Assembly (NCBI GenBank): GCA_949288405.1
Contig: CASEKM010000071.1
Span: forward strand, 1-13,722
Length of the DNA: 13,722 nucleotides
Source of the DNA: an uncultured bacterium
Lineage (GTDB): Bacteria > Bacillota > Clostridia > Oscillospirales > Oscillospiraceae
Direction: 5' to 3'
The notes under the pieces were generated by a model. That model had not been told where the DNA came from and searched no databases. It worked only from the letters and a program-made list of their open reading frames with translations. Of this stretch, positions 1 through 7,101 are shown piece after piece. Made by a program: the position numbers and the translations under genes. Position 1 is the first letter of the stretch. Each line of letters begins with the position of its first letter.

Positions 1-422
1 TAGGCCAGCACCGCCCAGGTCTTCATCAGGGCGGCGGCCACCAGCAGCTGCCCCAGGTTGTGGAAGACGGCGGAGACGGGGCTGCACAGCCAGAGCTGCT
101 CCTTGGTGAACAGGCGGCGCAGGAGGGTGAGGACCGCCCAGCACAGCAGTCCGCCCCCCAGGCTGTAAAAGAGGGTCATCATCTGCCCGGAGAACACCGA
201 CCCCAGGAATACCCGGGCCGTCAGGATCATCAGGGCGTCCCCCGGCCCCAGCACGAAGACGGCGTACACGGTGACGATGTTGGCCAGCCCCAGCTTCACC
301 CCGGGGATGGGGATGGCCACGGGGATCTGGGCCTCCGCCATGAAGATGGTCAGGGCGATGGCGGTGAGCAGGGCCAGCCGGGTGAGGCGGCCCGCCCGGT
401 TACCCTGCGGCGGCGTCGGCAT
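1..422 (-). CDS. Gx transporter family membrane protein (heptaprenyl diphosphate synthase component I-like), 3' end cut by window
   Basis: The first 140 residues are in the window; the C-terminus lies beyond base 1. Translation from the ATG at 422 gives a short basic leader, then hydrophobic segments and the hallmarks of the family: GVKLGLANIVTVYA, a following AR-(V)-FLGS-(V)-FSG stretch, FYSLGGGLL and AVFHNLGQLLVAA. The family is often mis-named 'heptaprenyl diphosphate synthase component I' but is an integral membrane protein resembling ECF-type S components. The start is supported by AGGAGG eight bases upstream, which sits inside the end of the NusG-II gene; the two genes overlap by 23 bases, so they are probably translationally coupled. 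It is the third gene of an ApbE/NusG-II/Gx set. Family membership is clear; substrate and precise function are unknown to me. Confidence 0.85.
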   Translation of the reverse strand, partial: MPTPPQGNRAGRLTRLALLTAIALTIFMAEAQIPVAIPIPGVKLGLANIVTVYAVFVLGPGDALMILTARVFLGSVFSGQMMTLFYSLGGGLLCWAVLTLLRRLFTKEQLWLCSPVSAVFHNLGQLLVAAALMKTWAVLA

Positions 423-780
423 AGCTGTCCCCTCCTGTCACTTGGATGATCACCTGGTGGGGCAGGCAGACGATGGGGACCGAAGCGTCAGAGATCCACC
501 CCTGCCGGACGCACACCTGGTCGGGGCAGTTGGCGCTGGCCACCCGGATGCGGCCGGGGGCCGCCTCCACCACATTTTCCGCCCCGTCCTCCCCCGCCAG
601 GGAGATGGTGTACGGCTCCGTCACCTGGTCCAGGCGGATCTCCTCCACCAGCTCCCCGTACTGGTAGACGGCGGCGGTGACGGCGCTCTGGGCGTGGGCG
701 CGCTGCCACAGGAGGAAGGCGGCGCAGATCAGCACTGCGGCCGCCAGGGCGGCGGCCAAAACGGCGGTCCTTCGCTTCAT
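400..780 (-). CDS. NusG domain II-containing extracytoplasmic protein
   Basis: A 126-residue protein with a basic N-terminus and one membrane-spanning or signal-anchor segment (about residues 6-25), followed by a small beta-rich domain outside the membrane. The diagnostic stretch is NCPDQVCVRQGWIS (about residues 84-97) followed by PIVCLPHQVII, with three cysteines at 85, 90 and 105. This is the pattern of the free-standing NusG domain II family (PF07009 type), which is unrelated in role to transcription factor NusG. The ATG overlaps the TGA of the upstream apbE gene as ATGA, and the 3' end overlaps the Gx gene, so all three are one translationally coupled unit. In other Firmicutes such proteins accompany ApbE and Gx proteins, in places within flavin-based extracellular electron-transfer loci; a role there is an inference from neighbours. 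Confidence 0.85.
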   Translation of the reverse strand: MKRRTAVLAAALAAAVLICAAFLLWQRAHAQSAVTAAVYQYGELVEEIRLDQVTEPYTISLAGEDGAENVVEAAPGRIRVASANCPDQVCVRQGWISDASVPIVCLPHQVIIQVTGGDSYADAAAG

Positions 781-1805
781 GGGGCGATCACCGCCGCTTC
801 CAGACCCTGGGCCGGCTCAAAGCAGTCCTCCAGCCCCTGGGTGATCTGGACGGAGCCGTCCTCCGCCGTAAGGATCAGCTCCACCTCCAGCTCCGGGTGG
901 TCCCGCCAGAAGTCCGCCGCCCTCTCCGCCCCCATGACGAACAGGGCGGTGGACAGGGCGTCGCACACGGTGCCGTCGGCCCCGATGACGGTGACCGAGC
1001 TCAGCCCCCCGCGGGCGGGGGCGGCGGTGTCCGGGTCCATGATGTGCCAATAGCGGGTCCCGTCTTCCTCAAAGTACCGCTGATAGCCCCCGGAGGTGAC
1101 CACCGCCTGGTCCACGATCTCCACCACCCCCAGGGCGGCCTGGCCGTCCTGAGCGGGGTCCTGAATGGCGATGCGCCAGGGAGAGCCGTCCGGCCGGGCC
1201 CCCACCGCCTGGATGTTGCCCCCCAGGGACAAGAGGGCGGAGGCGGTCCCCGCCTCCCGCAGCTGGCGGGCCAGCAGAGCGCCGGCGTACCCCTTGGCCA
1301 CCGCGCCCAGGTCCAGCTCCATGCCCTCGGGCAGACGGGCGCGGGCGCCGGCGGCGTCCAGCTCCAGGCGGGTGTAGTCGATGAGGGGGACCAGGGCCTC
1401 CAGCTCCTCCCGGGCGGGCACCCGGTAGTCCCCGGTGGTGAAGCCCCAGGCCCGCACCGCCGGATAGGCGGTGAGATCCAGGGCCCCGTCCGTGAGGGCG
1501 CACAGGGCCAGGGCCTGGTCCAGCAGTTCTGCCGTCTCCGGGGACAGGTCCACCCAGGCCCCGCCGCTGTGGTCCAGGGCCCAGATCTCACTGCCCTCGT
1601 CGGTCACGTCCCACAGGTCCTCCAGGCGGTAGATGGTCTCCGCCGCCTGGGCGGCCCGCTCCTCCGCCCCATCTCCATAGACCTCCAGGGACATCACCGT
1701 GTCCATGGCGAAAATCTGGCTGCTGGCGGACGGCTGCTCCTGGGCGCACCCCGCCAGCAGCAGAGCGGCGGCCAGAGCCAGGGCCGCCGGCGCGTGTTTT
1801 CTCAT
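777..1805 (-). CDS. apbE: FAD:protein FMN transferase, lipoprotein (ApbE family)
   Basis: A 342-residue lipoprotein: signal peptide with lipobox LLAG-C20, then the ApbE fold. ApbE enzymes cleave FAD and attach FMN through a phosphoester bond to Ser/Thr of exported flavoproteins, outside the cell membrane in Gram-positives. Recognisable motifs are FAMDTVMSLEVYG (from residue 32), LDLTAYP (110), LDLGAVAKGYA (164-174), LLSLGGNIQAVG (191-202), VTSGGYQRYF (236-245), HIMDPDT (254-260) and CDALSTALFVMG (281-292). D282 and T286 match the expected magnesium ligands. The ATG start is preceded by GAGGTGA. The gene begins 27 bases after rqcP and overlaps the NusG-II gene by ATGA. The window shows no obvious flavinylation acceptor (FMN-binding domain protein); one may lie beyond base 1 or elsewhere in the genome. 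Confidence 0.95.
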   Translation of the reverse strand: MRKHAPAALALAAALLLAGCAQEQPSASSQIFAMDTVMSLEVYGDGAEERAAQAAETIYRLEDLWDVTDEGSEIWALDHSGGAWVDLSPETAELLDQALALCALTDGALDLTAYPAVRAWGFTTGDYRVPAREELEALVPLIDYTRLELDAAGARARLPEGMELDLGAVAKGYAGALLARQLREAGTASALLSLGGNIQAVGARPDGSPWRIAIQDPAQDGQAALGVVEIVDQAVVTSGGYQRYFEEDGTRYWHIMDPDTAAPARGGLSSVTVIGADGTVCDALSTALFVMGAERAADFWRDHPELEVELILTAEDGSVQITQGLEDCFEPAQGLEAAVIAP

Positions 1806-1832
1806 GTTCTCACCTCGGCTTCGGAAGGGCCC

Positions 1833-2075
1833 TCACAGCACTTCCCGGTACAGGGCGGCGGCGTCCGCCTTGCCCACGCTGTCCGCCACGGCCAGCACCT
1901 CCACCTTCACGGTGCGCTCGCCGAACTTCAGCTCCAGCACGTCCCCCGCCTTCACGTCGTAGCTGGCCTTCACCGGGCGGCCGTTGGCGGTGACCCGCCC
2001 GTTGTCGCAGGCCTCGTTGGCCACGGTGCGCCGCTTGATGAGCCGGGACACCTTCAGCCATTTATCCAATCGCAT
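1833..2075 (-). CDS. rqcP: S4-domain RNA-binding protein RqcP (YabO/HslR family)
   Basis: An 80-residue protein consisting almost entirely of an S4 RNA-binding domain: MRLDKWLKVSRLIKRRTVAN at the start, then the GRVTANGRPVKASYDVKAGDVLEL core. In Bacillus this protein (YabO, renamed RqcP) works with RqcH on stalled 50S subunits during addition of alanine tails to nascent chains. The reading frame is open ten codons further upstream, but I place the start at the ATG at 2075 because AAAGGAG lies seven bases before it and the family starts with MRLDKWL. It lies downstream of the HU terminator, so transcription must come from read-through or from a promoter inside HU. The adjacent mazG and flippase genes match the yabM-yabN-yabO order of Bacillus. 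Confidence 0.9.
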   Translation of the reverse strand: MRLDKWLKVSRLIKRRTVANEACDNGRVTANGRPVKASYDVKAGDVLELKFGERTVKVEVLAVADSVGKADAAALYREVL

Positions 2076-2104
2076 AGTCAAACTCCTTTGGTGATGCAAG
2101 CCCA

Positions 2105-2138
2105 AAAAGCGGGCGCCGTTCAGGCGGCGCCCGCTTTT
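2105..2138 (-). terminator. Rho-independent terminator after HU (works on both strands)
   Basis: A perfect 14-base-pair stem (2105-2118 with 2125-2138) with a TTCAGG loop, GC-rich core and A4/T4 ends. On the minus strand it follows the HU stop codon by 12 bases and ends in a T5 run (2108-2104). It separates the abundant HU message from rqcP-apbE downstream. Confidence 0.9.
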
Positions 2139-2150
2139 CAGAACCAGAAC

Positions 2151-2426
2151 TTATTTGGACACCGCGTCCTTCAGGGCCTTGCCGGCCTTGAACACGGGCA
2201 GCTTGGCCTCCCCGATGGGGATCTCCTCGCCGGTGCGGGGGTTGCGGCCCACGCGGGCGGCGCGGGTCTTCACCTCAAAGGAGCCGAAGCCCACCAGCTG
2301 GACCTTCTCCTCCTGGGCCAGGGCCTCGGTGATCGCCTCTACCATGGCGGTGATGGCGGCCTCGGCGTCCTTCTTGGACAGGTCGGCCTTCTCCGATACG
2401 GCGTTGATGAGTTCAGTCTTATTCAT
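2151..2426 (-). CDS. hup: HU family DNA-binding protein
   Basis: A 91-residue histone-like protein of standard length. It has the N-terminal MNKTELINAVSEKADLSKKD helix pair, the VQLVGFGSFEV strand region, the RVGRNPRTGEEIPI DNA-intercalating arm with its conserved proline (about residues 59-71), and a C-terminal FKAGKALKDAV helix. HU dimers bend and compact DNA. The start is set by AGGAGG upstream of the ATG at 2426. It lies 78 bases downstream of mazG and is closed by its own strong terminator, which fits a highly expressed gene placed within a larger operon. Confidence 0.97.
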   Translation of the reverse strand: MNKTELINAVSEKADLSKKDAEAAITAMVEAITEALAQEEKVQLVGFGSFEVKTRAARVGRNPRTGEEIPIGEAKLPVFKAGKALKDAVSK

Positions 2427-2504
2427 GGTCGTATTCCTCCTAAAGTAAATCAGCGGCCTGTACTCGGCCTGTCGTTGATGCGGGGGAAGAGCGCTTGTCC
2501 GCGT

Positions 2505-3299
2505 TCAGAGGTCGGCCTCCTGCTCCTTGGCGCGGGCCCACAGGGCCTCCAGCTCCTCCAGGGACAGGGTGTTCAGGGGGCGCCCGCCGGCGCCCTCCTC
2601 CACGGCCTGGAAGCGGCGGATGAACTTGTCGCAGGCCCGGGTGAGGGCCTGTTCGCTGTCCACCCCCAGGAAGCGCCCGGCCTTCACCGCGGCGAAGAGC
2701 AGGTCGCCCAGCTCCTCGGCCGGGTCCCCGTCGCCCTGAGCGGCCCGGCGCAGCTCCTCCGCCTCCTCGGAGAGCTTGTCCAGAGCGGGACCGGCCTCCG
2801 GCCAGTCGAAGCCCGCCTTGGCGGCCTTGCTCTGCACCTTCTCCGCCCGGATCAGGGCGGGGAGGGAGCGGGCCACCGCCTTCAGGGTGTCGGAGGCGGT
2901 GCGCTGGTCCTTCTCCACCTGCTTCTGGGCGTCCCAGGTGTCCAGCGCCTGGGCGCAGTCGTCGGCGTGGGCCTGCCCGAAGACGTGGGGATGGCGGAAG
3001 ACCATCTTCTTGGCCACCCCGTCCACCACGTCGTCAAAGGTGAACAGCCCCTCCTCCCGGGCCATCTGGGCGTGGAACACCACCTGGAGCAGGACGTCCC
3101 CCAGTTCCTCCTTCAGGTGCTCGGGGTCTTGCTCGTCGATGGCCTCCACCACCTCATAGGCCTCCTCCAGCATATTCCGCCGGATGCTCTCGTGGGTCTG
3201 CTCCCGGTCCCAGGGACAGCCGCCCGGCGCCCGGAGCAGGGCCATGATGCGGCGCAGATCTTGGATGTCATAGCGCTCCATATACTGAAAATCTACCAC
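2505..3299 (-). CDS. mazG: Nucleoside triphosphate pyrophosphohydrolase MazG
   Basis: A 264-residue house-cleaning enzyme that hydrolyses (d)NTPs to monophosphate and pyrophosphate. Two all-alpha MazG domains are visible: the N-terminal one has CPWDREQTHESIRRNMLEEAYEV (residues 28-50, EExxE metal motif at 45-49) and EELGDVLLQVVFHA (64-77); the C-terminal one has LSEEAEEL and EELGDLLFA (195-203), with KAGFDWPE between them. The start is GTG at 3299, supported by AAGGAAG seven bases upstream; an internal ATG at 3281 has no ribosome-binding site. Bacillus YabN carries an extra N-terminal tetrapyrrole-methylase domain that is absent here, so this is the shorter E. coli-like form. It follows the flippase gene by 41 bases. 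Confidence 0.96.
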   Translation of the reverse strand: MVDFQYMERYDIQDLRRIMALLRAPGGCPWDREQTHESIRRNMLEEAYEVVEAIDEQDPEHLKEELGDVLLQVVFHAQMAREEGLFTFDDVVDGVAKKMVFRHPHVFGQAHADDCAQALDTWDAQKQVEKDQRTASDTLKAVARSLPALIRAEKVQSKAAKAGFDWPEAGPALDKLSEEAEELRRAAQGDGDPAEELGDLLFAAVKAGRFLGVDSEQALTRACDKFIRRFQAVEEGAGGRPLNTLSLEELEALWARAKEQEADL

Positions 3300-3306
3300 A
3301 ATTTCG

Positions 3307-3313
3307 CTTCCTT
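3307..3313 (-). promoter_or_regulatory. Ribosome-binding site for the GTG start of mazG
   Basis: Minus-strand AAGGAAG with a seven-base spacer to GTG at 3299. It decides between this GTG and the ATG six codons later, which has only an AT-rich non-SD stretch before it. Confidence 0.7.
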
Positions 3314-3340
3314 CGCAAGGTATTTTTTACATATTATCGA

Positions 3341-5233
3341 TCAAAGATGCAGGAGACGGGCAATTTTCTCCCCCTTGGGCATGAGCATCAGGTCCTCCCG
3401 GGTGAGCGCCCGCAGGGCGACGATCAAAATTCCGTAGATGACCACCGCCACCAGGATGGCGGTGAGGGCGGCCAGGGCGTTGCCCGTGCGGCTCAGACCC
3501 AGCACCTCATGGGTGACGGTGTCCGCCTCCATCAGGATGCCGGTGGCCGCAAACAGCTTGGACAGCAGGCCGTACACCGCCCAGGCCCCCAGTCCCATCA
3601 GGGCGGAGGCGGCCAGCGGCTTGGCAAACACCTGGACATACCGGGGACGGCGGGGGATCACCCGGGCGATGAGCACCAGGTCCAGCCCCATGCACAGGGC
3701 GAAGCACAGGATATTGCCCATGGGGGCCCCGTAGATGCCGACGCCCGGCTGGACCACCACGTTGTAGTTGGTGATGATCTTCACCACGCCGCCCGCCACC
3801 ATGATGACCACCGGCAGATTCACAAAGCCGTGGGCCTGGAGGATGGAGTTGCACACCAGCATCATGCACACAAACAGGGTGGCCAGACCCAGGGTGGACA
3901 GCAGGGGGCCGGCCAGCTGGGGGTTCAGGTTGGGGAAGATGAGGGACATGATGGGCTCGCCCAGGACGAACAGCCCCACCGCCATGGGACAGGCGGCCAG
4001 GGCGGAGATGCGCAGGGCGGAGCCGGTGATCCGGCCCGCCCCCCGGCGGTCGTGCCGGGCCAGGGCACCGGAGACGGCGGGGATGACGGCGGCGGTGACG
4101 GCGGCCATCAGGGAGGTGGGCAGGTTATAGATGTTCAGGGCGCCGGAGTAGTTGCCGTACAGGGTGCGGCTGATGTCCTCCAGGGCGGCGTGGAGATCCA
4201 GGGCGGCGCTCTCCAGGGCGGGGATGGCGGCCTGCTGGTCCCGCAGGACCTGGGCCTGGGCCGCGTGCTGCTCCAGCAGGGACATGGAGAGGGCGCTCCC
4301 GTCAGGGAGGGCCGCCTGCCAGGCGGACAGGGCCTCCTGGAGGGGGGTAAAGTCCACAAAGCCCTGGTAGAGGGCCCAGGTGTCCTGGTTTTCCAGCAGG
4401 GCCCGCTGGAGCTGCCCCTGGACCAGGGAGGTGTCGATGACGGTAACGATGCCCACCATGGAGGAGCTGATGGTGATGGGGACGGCGATCATCAGCAGGT
4501 TTTTGAGGATGGCGGAGGCCTCCTCGGGCTGGTCGTCGGAGAGCTGGGACTCCTGCCCCCGGGTCACCAGGAAGTTCATCAGCATATAGGCCAGGGCCAC
4601 GATGGTGCCCACCGTCACGCCGGTGATGGCGCCGGCGGCGGCGTGGCTGGCGTCCGCCCCGTGGTTCACCAGCCAGAAGGCCAGCCCCAGGCCCACGGTG
4701 AGCTTGCACAGGGCCTCGATGATCTGGGAGACGGCGGTGGGGGTCATGCTGCCATGCCCCTGGGCGTAGCCCCGGAAGGCGGACAGGCAGCCCACGCAGA
4801 TGACCGCCGGCGCCAGGGCCCGGATGCCCGGGGCGGCCATGCTGTCGTTCATCATGCCCGCCAGCTGCTCCGAGCCGAAGAACATCACCAGGAAGGACAG
4901 CACGCCCAGCACCAGGAACAGGGCCAGGGCCAGGCGGAAGGTGCGCCGCACCTGGTTCCGGCGGCCCAGGGCGTTGGCCTCGCTCACCAGCTTGGAGACC
5001 GCCACCGGCAGTCCGGCGGTAGAGATGGTCAGCAGGACGGCATAGATGTTGTAGGCGTTGTTGAAGTCCGCCGAGCCCTGCTCCCCAATGATGTTGAGCA
5101 GGGGGATCTTGTAGAACATGCCGATGAGCTTGACCACCAGAATGCCCACGGCCAGGATGGCGGCGCCGCCGAAAAAGGTGTTGGGCTTGGACGCGTGGGC
5201 CACCCGGCGCGGGGGCTGATTTTGCTGCGCCAT
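3341..5233 (-). CDS. MOP-superfamily polysaccharide/lipid flippase (SpoVB/YabM-like)
   Basis: A 630-residue polytopic membrane protein. After a polar 17-residue leader, FFGGAAILAVGILVVKLIGMFYKIPL begins the first helix, and KLIG-FYKIPLL-IIG-G is the usual opening of the polysaccharide-transport branch (SpoVB, YabM, MurJ relatives). Further family marks are YNIYAVLLTISTAGLPVAVSKLVSEA (61-86), SAFRGYAQGHGSMTPTAVSQIIEA (151-174) and NLPTSLMAAVTAAVIPAVS (370-388). Such proteins flip lipid-linked sugars; SpoVB acts in spore cortex formation. It is longer than the usual 510-550 residues because about 75 Gln/Ala/Leu-rich residues (280-355) sit between the IDTSLV helix and the LYGNYSGA segment. AAGGAGGT precedes the ATG. 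Its place before mazG-hup-rqcP matches yabM of Bacillus; the exact substrate is not shown. Confidence 0.9.
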   Translation of the reverse strand: MAQQNQPPRRVAHASKPNTFFGGAAILAVGILVVKLIGMFYKIPLLNIIGEQGSADFNNAYNIYAVLLTISTAGLPVAVSKLVSEANALGRRNQVRRTFRLALALFLVLGVLSFLVMFFGSEQLAGMMNDSMAAPGIRALAPAVICVGCLSAFRGYAQGHGSMTPTAVSQIIEALCKLTVGLGLAFWLVNHGADASHAAAGAITGVTVGTIVALAYMLMNFLVTRGQESQLSDDQPEEASAILKNLLMIAVPITISSSMVGIVTVIDTSLVQGQLQRALLENQDTWALYQGFVDFTPLQEALSAWQAALPDGSALSMSLLEQHAAQAQVLRDQQAAIPALESAALDLHAALEDISRTLYGNYSGALNIYNLPTSLMAAVTAAVIPAVSGALARHDRRGAGRITGSALRISALAACPMAVGLFVLGEPIMSLIFPNLNPQLAGPLLSTLGLATLFVCMMLVCNSILQAHGFVNLPVVIMVAGGVVKIITNYNVVVQPGVGIYGAPMGNILCFALCMGLDLVLIARVIPRRPRYVQVFAKPLAASALMGLGAWAVYGLLSKLFAATGILMEADTVTHEVLGLSRTGNALAALTAILVAVVIYGILIVALRALTREDLMLMPKGEKIARLLHL

Positions 5234-5270
5234 GCAGAGACCTCCTTATGTGGAATTCGGAGCTGGGGAG

Positions 5271-6590
5271 CTAAACCTGGGAGTGGCCGCCGAAGAGCAG
5301 GGGGAGGGCGTAGTGCTCCACCTCCCAGCGGATGCGCTCCAGGTCCAGGGTGAAAAATTCCCCCTTCTCATATATGACCGTTCCCCGGGCCATATTCATG
5401 TCCACGTTGGAGCCGTGGGCGGCGTAGGCCAGGTTCTCCGCCACGTCGTGGCAGGGGGTCAGGTTGGGGGCGGAAAAGTCCACCAGGATCAGGTCGGCCG
5501 TCTTGCCCGGGGAGATGACGCCGGTGTCCCGGCCCAGGGCATGCGCCCCGTTCACCGTGGCCGTCTCCAGGGCCTGGAGGGCGGAGAAGGCCATGGGGTC
5601 CCGGCTCACCCCGCCGTGGAGGCAGGCGGCCAGCTTGACGTCGGAAAACAGGTCGGCGCTGTTGTGGGAGGACATGCCGTCGGTGCCCAGGGCCACATTC
5701 ACCCCCGCCCGGGCCATAGCCGGGACCGGGGCCACCCCGGAGCCCAGCTTCAGGTTGGACCAGGGGTTGTGGACACAGGAGACCCCCTTGTCCGCCATAA
5801 CGGCCCAGTCCTCGGGGGTGGTGTACACGCAGTGGGCGGCCAAGGAGCGGCCGCAGTCCCACACCCCGTACTGGTCCAGGATCTGGATGGGGGTCCTGCC
5901 CCAGCGGTCCAGGCAGGCCTGGTGCTCGGAGACCGTCTCGGACACATGGACGTGCATGCCCAGCTTGTGGGTCTGGGCGTAGTCGGCCATCCACTGCCAC
6001 AGGGGCGGGTTGGAGGTGTACTCGGCGTGGATGGAGGCGTCCACCAGGATTTGACCATCGTTGGCCCCGTGCCACTCCTGGGTGAGGGCGGCCTGATTTT
6101 GGCAGTCGCCGCAGCGTTCCGGGGAGAAGTCCTCCGGGGCGCCGAAGTACACCCCGCCGCAGGACAGGTTGGCGGAGATGCCCGCCTCCAGAATCTGCTG
6201 GGCGATGGTGCCGGTGTGCATATACATGTCGGCCACACAGGTGACCCCCGAGGCGATCATCTCCGCCAGCCCCAGGCCGGTGCCGGCGGCCACCGCCCGG
6301 CTGTCCAGCTTGGCCTCGGCGGGGAAAATGTAGTCGTGGAGCCAGCTCTGCAGATCGTGGCCGCCCCCGTACCCCCGCATGAGGGTCATGGGCAGGTGGG
6401 TGTGGGCGTTGACAAAGCCGGGCATGAGCACCTTTCCGGCGCCGTTCACCACCCGGTCAAAGCTCCCCTGGGGGCGCTCCCGGCCCACAGAGGCGATCCT
6501 TGTCCCCTCTACCGCCACATAGGCGTCCTGTAAGATCCGCCGCTCCTGGTCCATGGTGACGGCGGTGACATGTTCAAATAAGACAGACAT
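5271..6590 (-). CDS. mtaD: Amidohydrolase, 5-methylthioadenosine/S-adenosylhomocysteine deaminase type (MtaD)
   Basis: A 439-residue metal-dependent deaminase of the amidohydrolase superfamily. Metal and catalytic residues are in place: GFVNAHTHLPM (H63, H65), HVHVSE (H215, E218), AAHCVY (H253) and LGTDGMSSHN (D304, S308). Flanking beta-sandwich pieces are at the N-terminus and at GKTADLILVD (362-371). The family converts MTA and SAH, and in some members adenosine, to the inosine forms. TAGGAG before the ATG at 6590 overlaps the TAG stop of the upstream 85-residue gene, so the two are coupled; the flippase gene follows after 37 bases. A purine nucleoside phosphorylase lies one operon upstream and could act on its products. 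Related guanine, 8-oxoguanine or cytosine deaminases are less likely given the motif pattern, but substrate is inferred. Confidence 0.88.
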   Translation of the reverse strand: MSVLFEHVTAVTMDQERRILQDAYVAVEGTRIASVGRERPQGSFDRVVNGAGKVLMPGFVNAHTHLPMTLMRGYGGGHDLQSWLHDYIFPAEAKLDSRAVAAGTGLGLAEMIASGVTCVADMYMHTGTIAQQILEAGISANLSCGGVYFGAPEDFSPERCGDCQNQAALTQEWHGANDGQILVDASIHAEYTSNPPLWQWMADYAQTHKLGMHVHVSETVSEHQACLDRWGRTPIQILDQYGVWDCGRSLAAHCVYTTPEDWAVMADKGVSCVHNPWSNLKLGSGVAPVPAMARAGVNVALGTDGMSSHNSADLFSDVKLAACLHGGVSRDPMAFSALQALETATVNGAHALGRDTGVISPGKTADLILVDFSAPNLTPCHDVAENLAYAAHGSNVDMNMARGTVIYEKGEFFTLDLERIRWEVEHYALPLLFGGHSQV

Positions 6591-6599
6591 GAATTGCTC

Positions 6600-6857
6600 C
6601 TATTGATTCAAAAAAGTTTGTGCCCAGTCCAGCTGGTCCCGGTGGACGAACAGGCGGTATTCGATCTGGGCGCTGTGGCGGATATTTGCGTTTCCAAACC
6701 GCTCCCGGCTGCCCGCAGCCGTCAAGGTGGGACTGGTTTGATCCCTGGTCTTATAGGTGTAGTCGATCCCCGCCGCCTCCAGGGCGTCCCGCACCTGACA
6801 GAAGCGGGCCAGGTCGTAGGTGATGAGAAGCTCCGCGCGGTTGAAGATGGTGAGCAT
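6600..6857 (-). CDS. Small conserved-looking protein of unknown function (85 aa)
   Basis: An 85-residue soluble protein beginning MLTIFNRAELLITYDLARFCQVRDALEAAGIDY. The layout, a short strand followed by a helix and then strands ending in EYRLFVHRDQLDWAQTFLN, suggests a compact alpha/beta ferredoxin-like fold, similar in plan to the small 'signal transducing' DUF2007 proteins; I cannot confirm the family. Real coding is supported by AGGAGG ahead of the ATG at 6857, by codon use like its neighbours, and by its TAG stop forming part of the ribosome-binding site of mtaD. It is the first gene of the mtaD-flippase-mazG-hup operon. No catalytic or metal motif is visible. Confidence 0.75.
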   Translation of the reverse strand: MLTIFNRAELLITYDLARFCQVRDALEAAGIDYTYKTRDQTSPTLTAAGSRERFGNANIRHSAQIEYRLFVHRDQLDWAQTFLNQ

Positions 6858-6931
6858 GAAAATCCCTCCTGGTTTTCAGATCAGCGGGGGGCGTTTCGCC
6901 GTCTGCGGACGGCGGGCAGGTAAGGGCACCC

Positions 6932-6976
6932 GCCCCTACGGCGGATACAGAAACGGTTCGTTCTTCTCGTAGGGGC
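6932..6976. repeat. Inverted repeat pair GCCCCTACG / CGTAGGGGC
   Basis: Nine-base arms (6932-6940 and 6968-6976) with a 27-base spacer. The same motif, shortened to CCCCTAC / GTAGGGG, brackets a second unit at 7043-7084, with a similar 28-base spacer, which suggests a duplicated small element. Confidence 0.65.
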
Positions 6977-7025
6977 CGGTCCCAGACCGGTCCAACAGGT
7001 AAAGGGGAAATTTTCGAGATACGGC

Positions 7026-7045
7026 GGGAGGGGCAAGCCCCTCCC
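7026..7045. repeat. Tight palindrome GGGAGGGGC-AA-GCCCCTCCC
   Basis: Nine-base perfect arms separated by AA. It adjoins the second CCCCTAC motif. It is too tight for a normal RNA loop, so it would open to a four-base or larger loop or act as DNA. Confidence 0.65.
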
Positions 7046-7081
7046 CTACGGGTTTCAAGAAAGTCTCTCAGTTTTGGGTAG

Positions 7082-7101
7082 GGGAGTCCCTTGGGACTCC
7101 C
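7082..7101. repeat. Hairpin GGGAGTCC-CTTG-GGACTCCC
   Basis: Perfect eight-base stem with a four-base loop, directly after a GTAGGGG motif. No T run follows, so it is not a classical terminator. Confidence 0.65.

Noticed and set aside
897..3437. Very long plus-strand open frame opposite apbE, rqcP, hup and mazG
   Set aside because: It is the antisense of well-recognised genes in GC-rich DNA; its product is His/Gly/Leu/Gln-rich low-complexity with no recognisable domain and no ribosome-binding site.
3347..5353. Long plus-strand open frame opposite the flippase
   Set aside because: Product is a Gly/His/Gln/Asp-rich string typical of reverse-strand translation of a GC-rich gene; the minus-strand protein has clear family motifs.
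5232..6533. Long plus-strand open frame opposite mtaD
   Set aside because: Shadow of the deaminase gene; Gly/Val/His-rich without domain signal.
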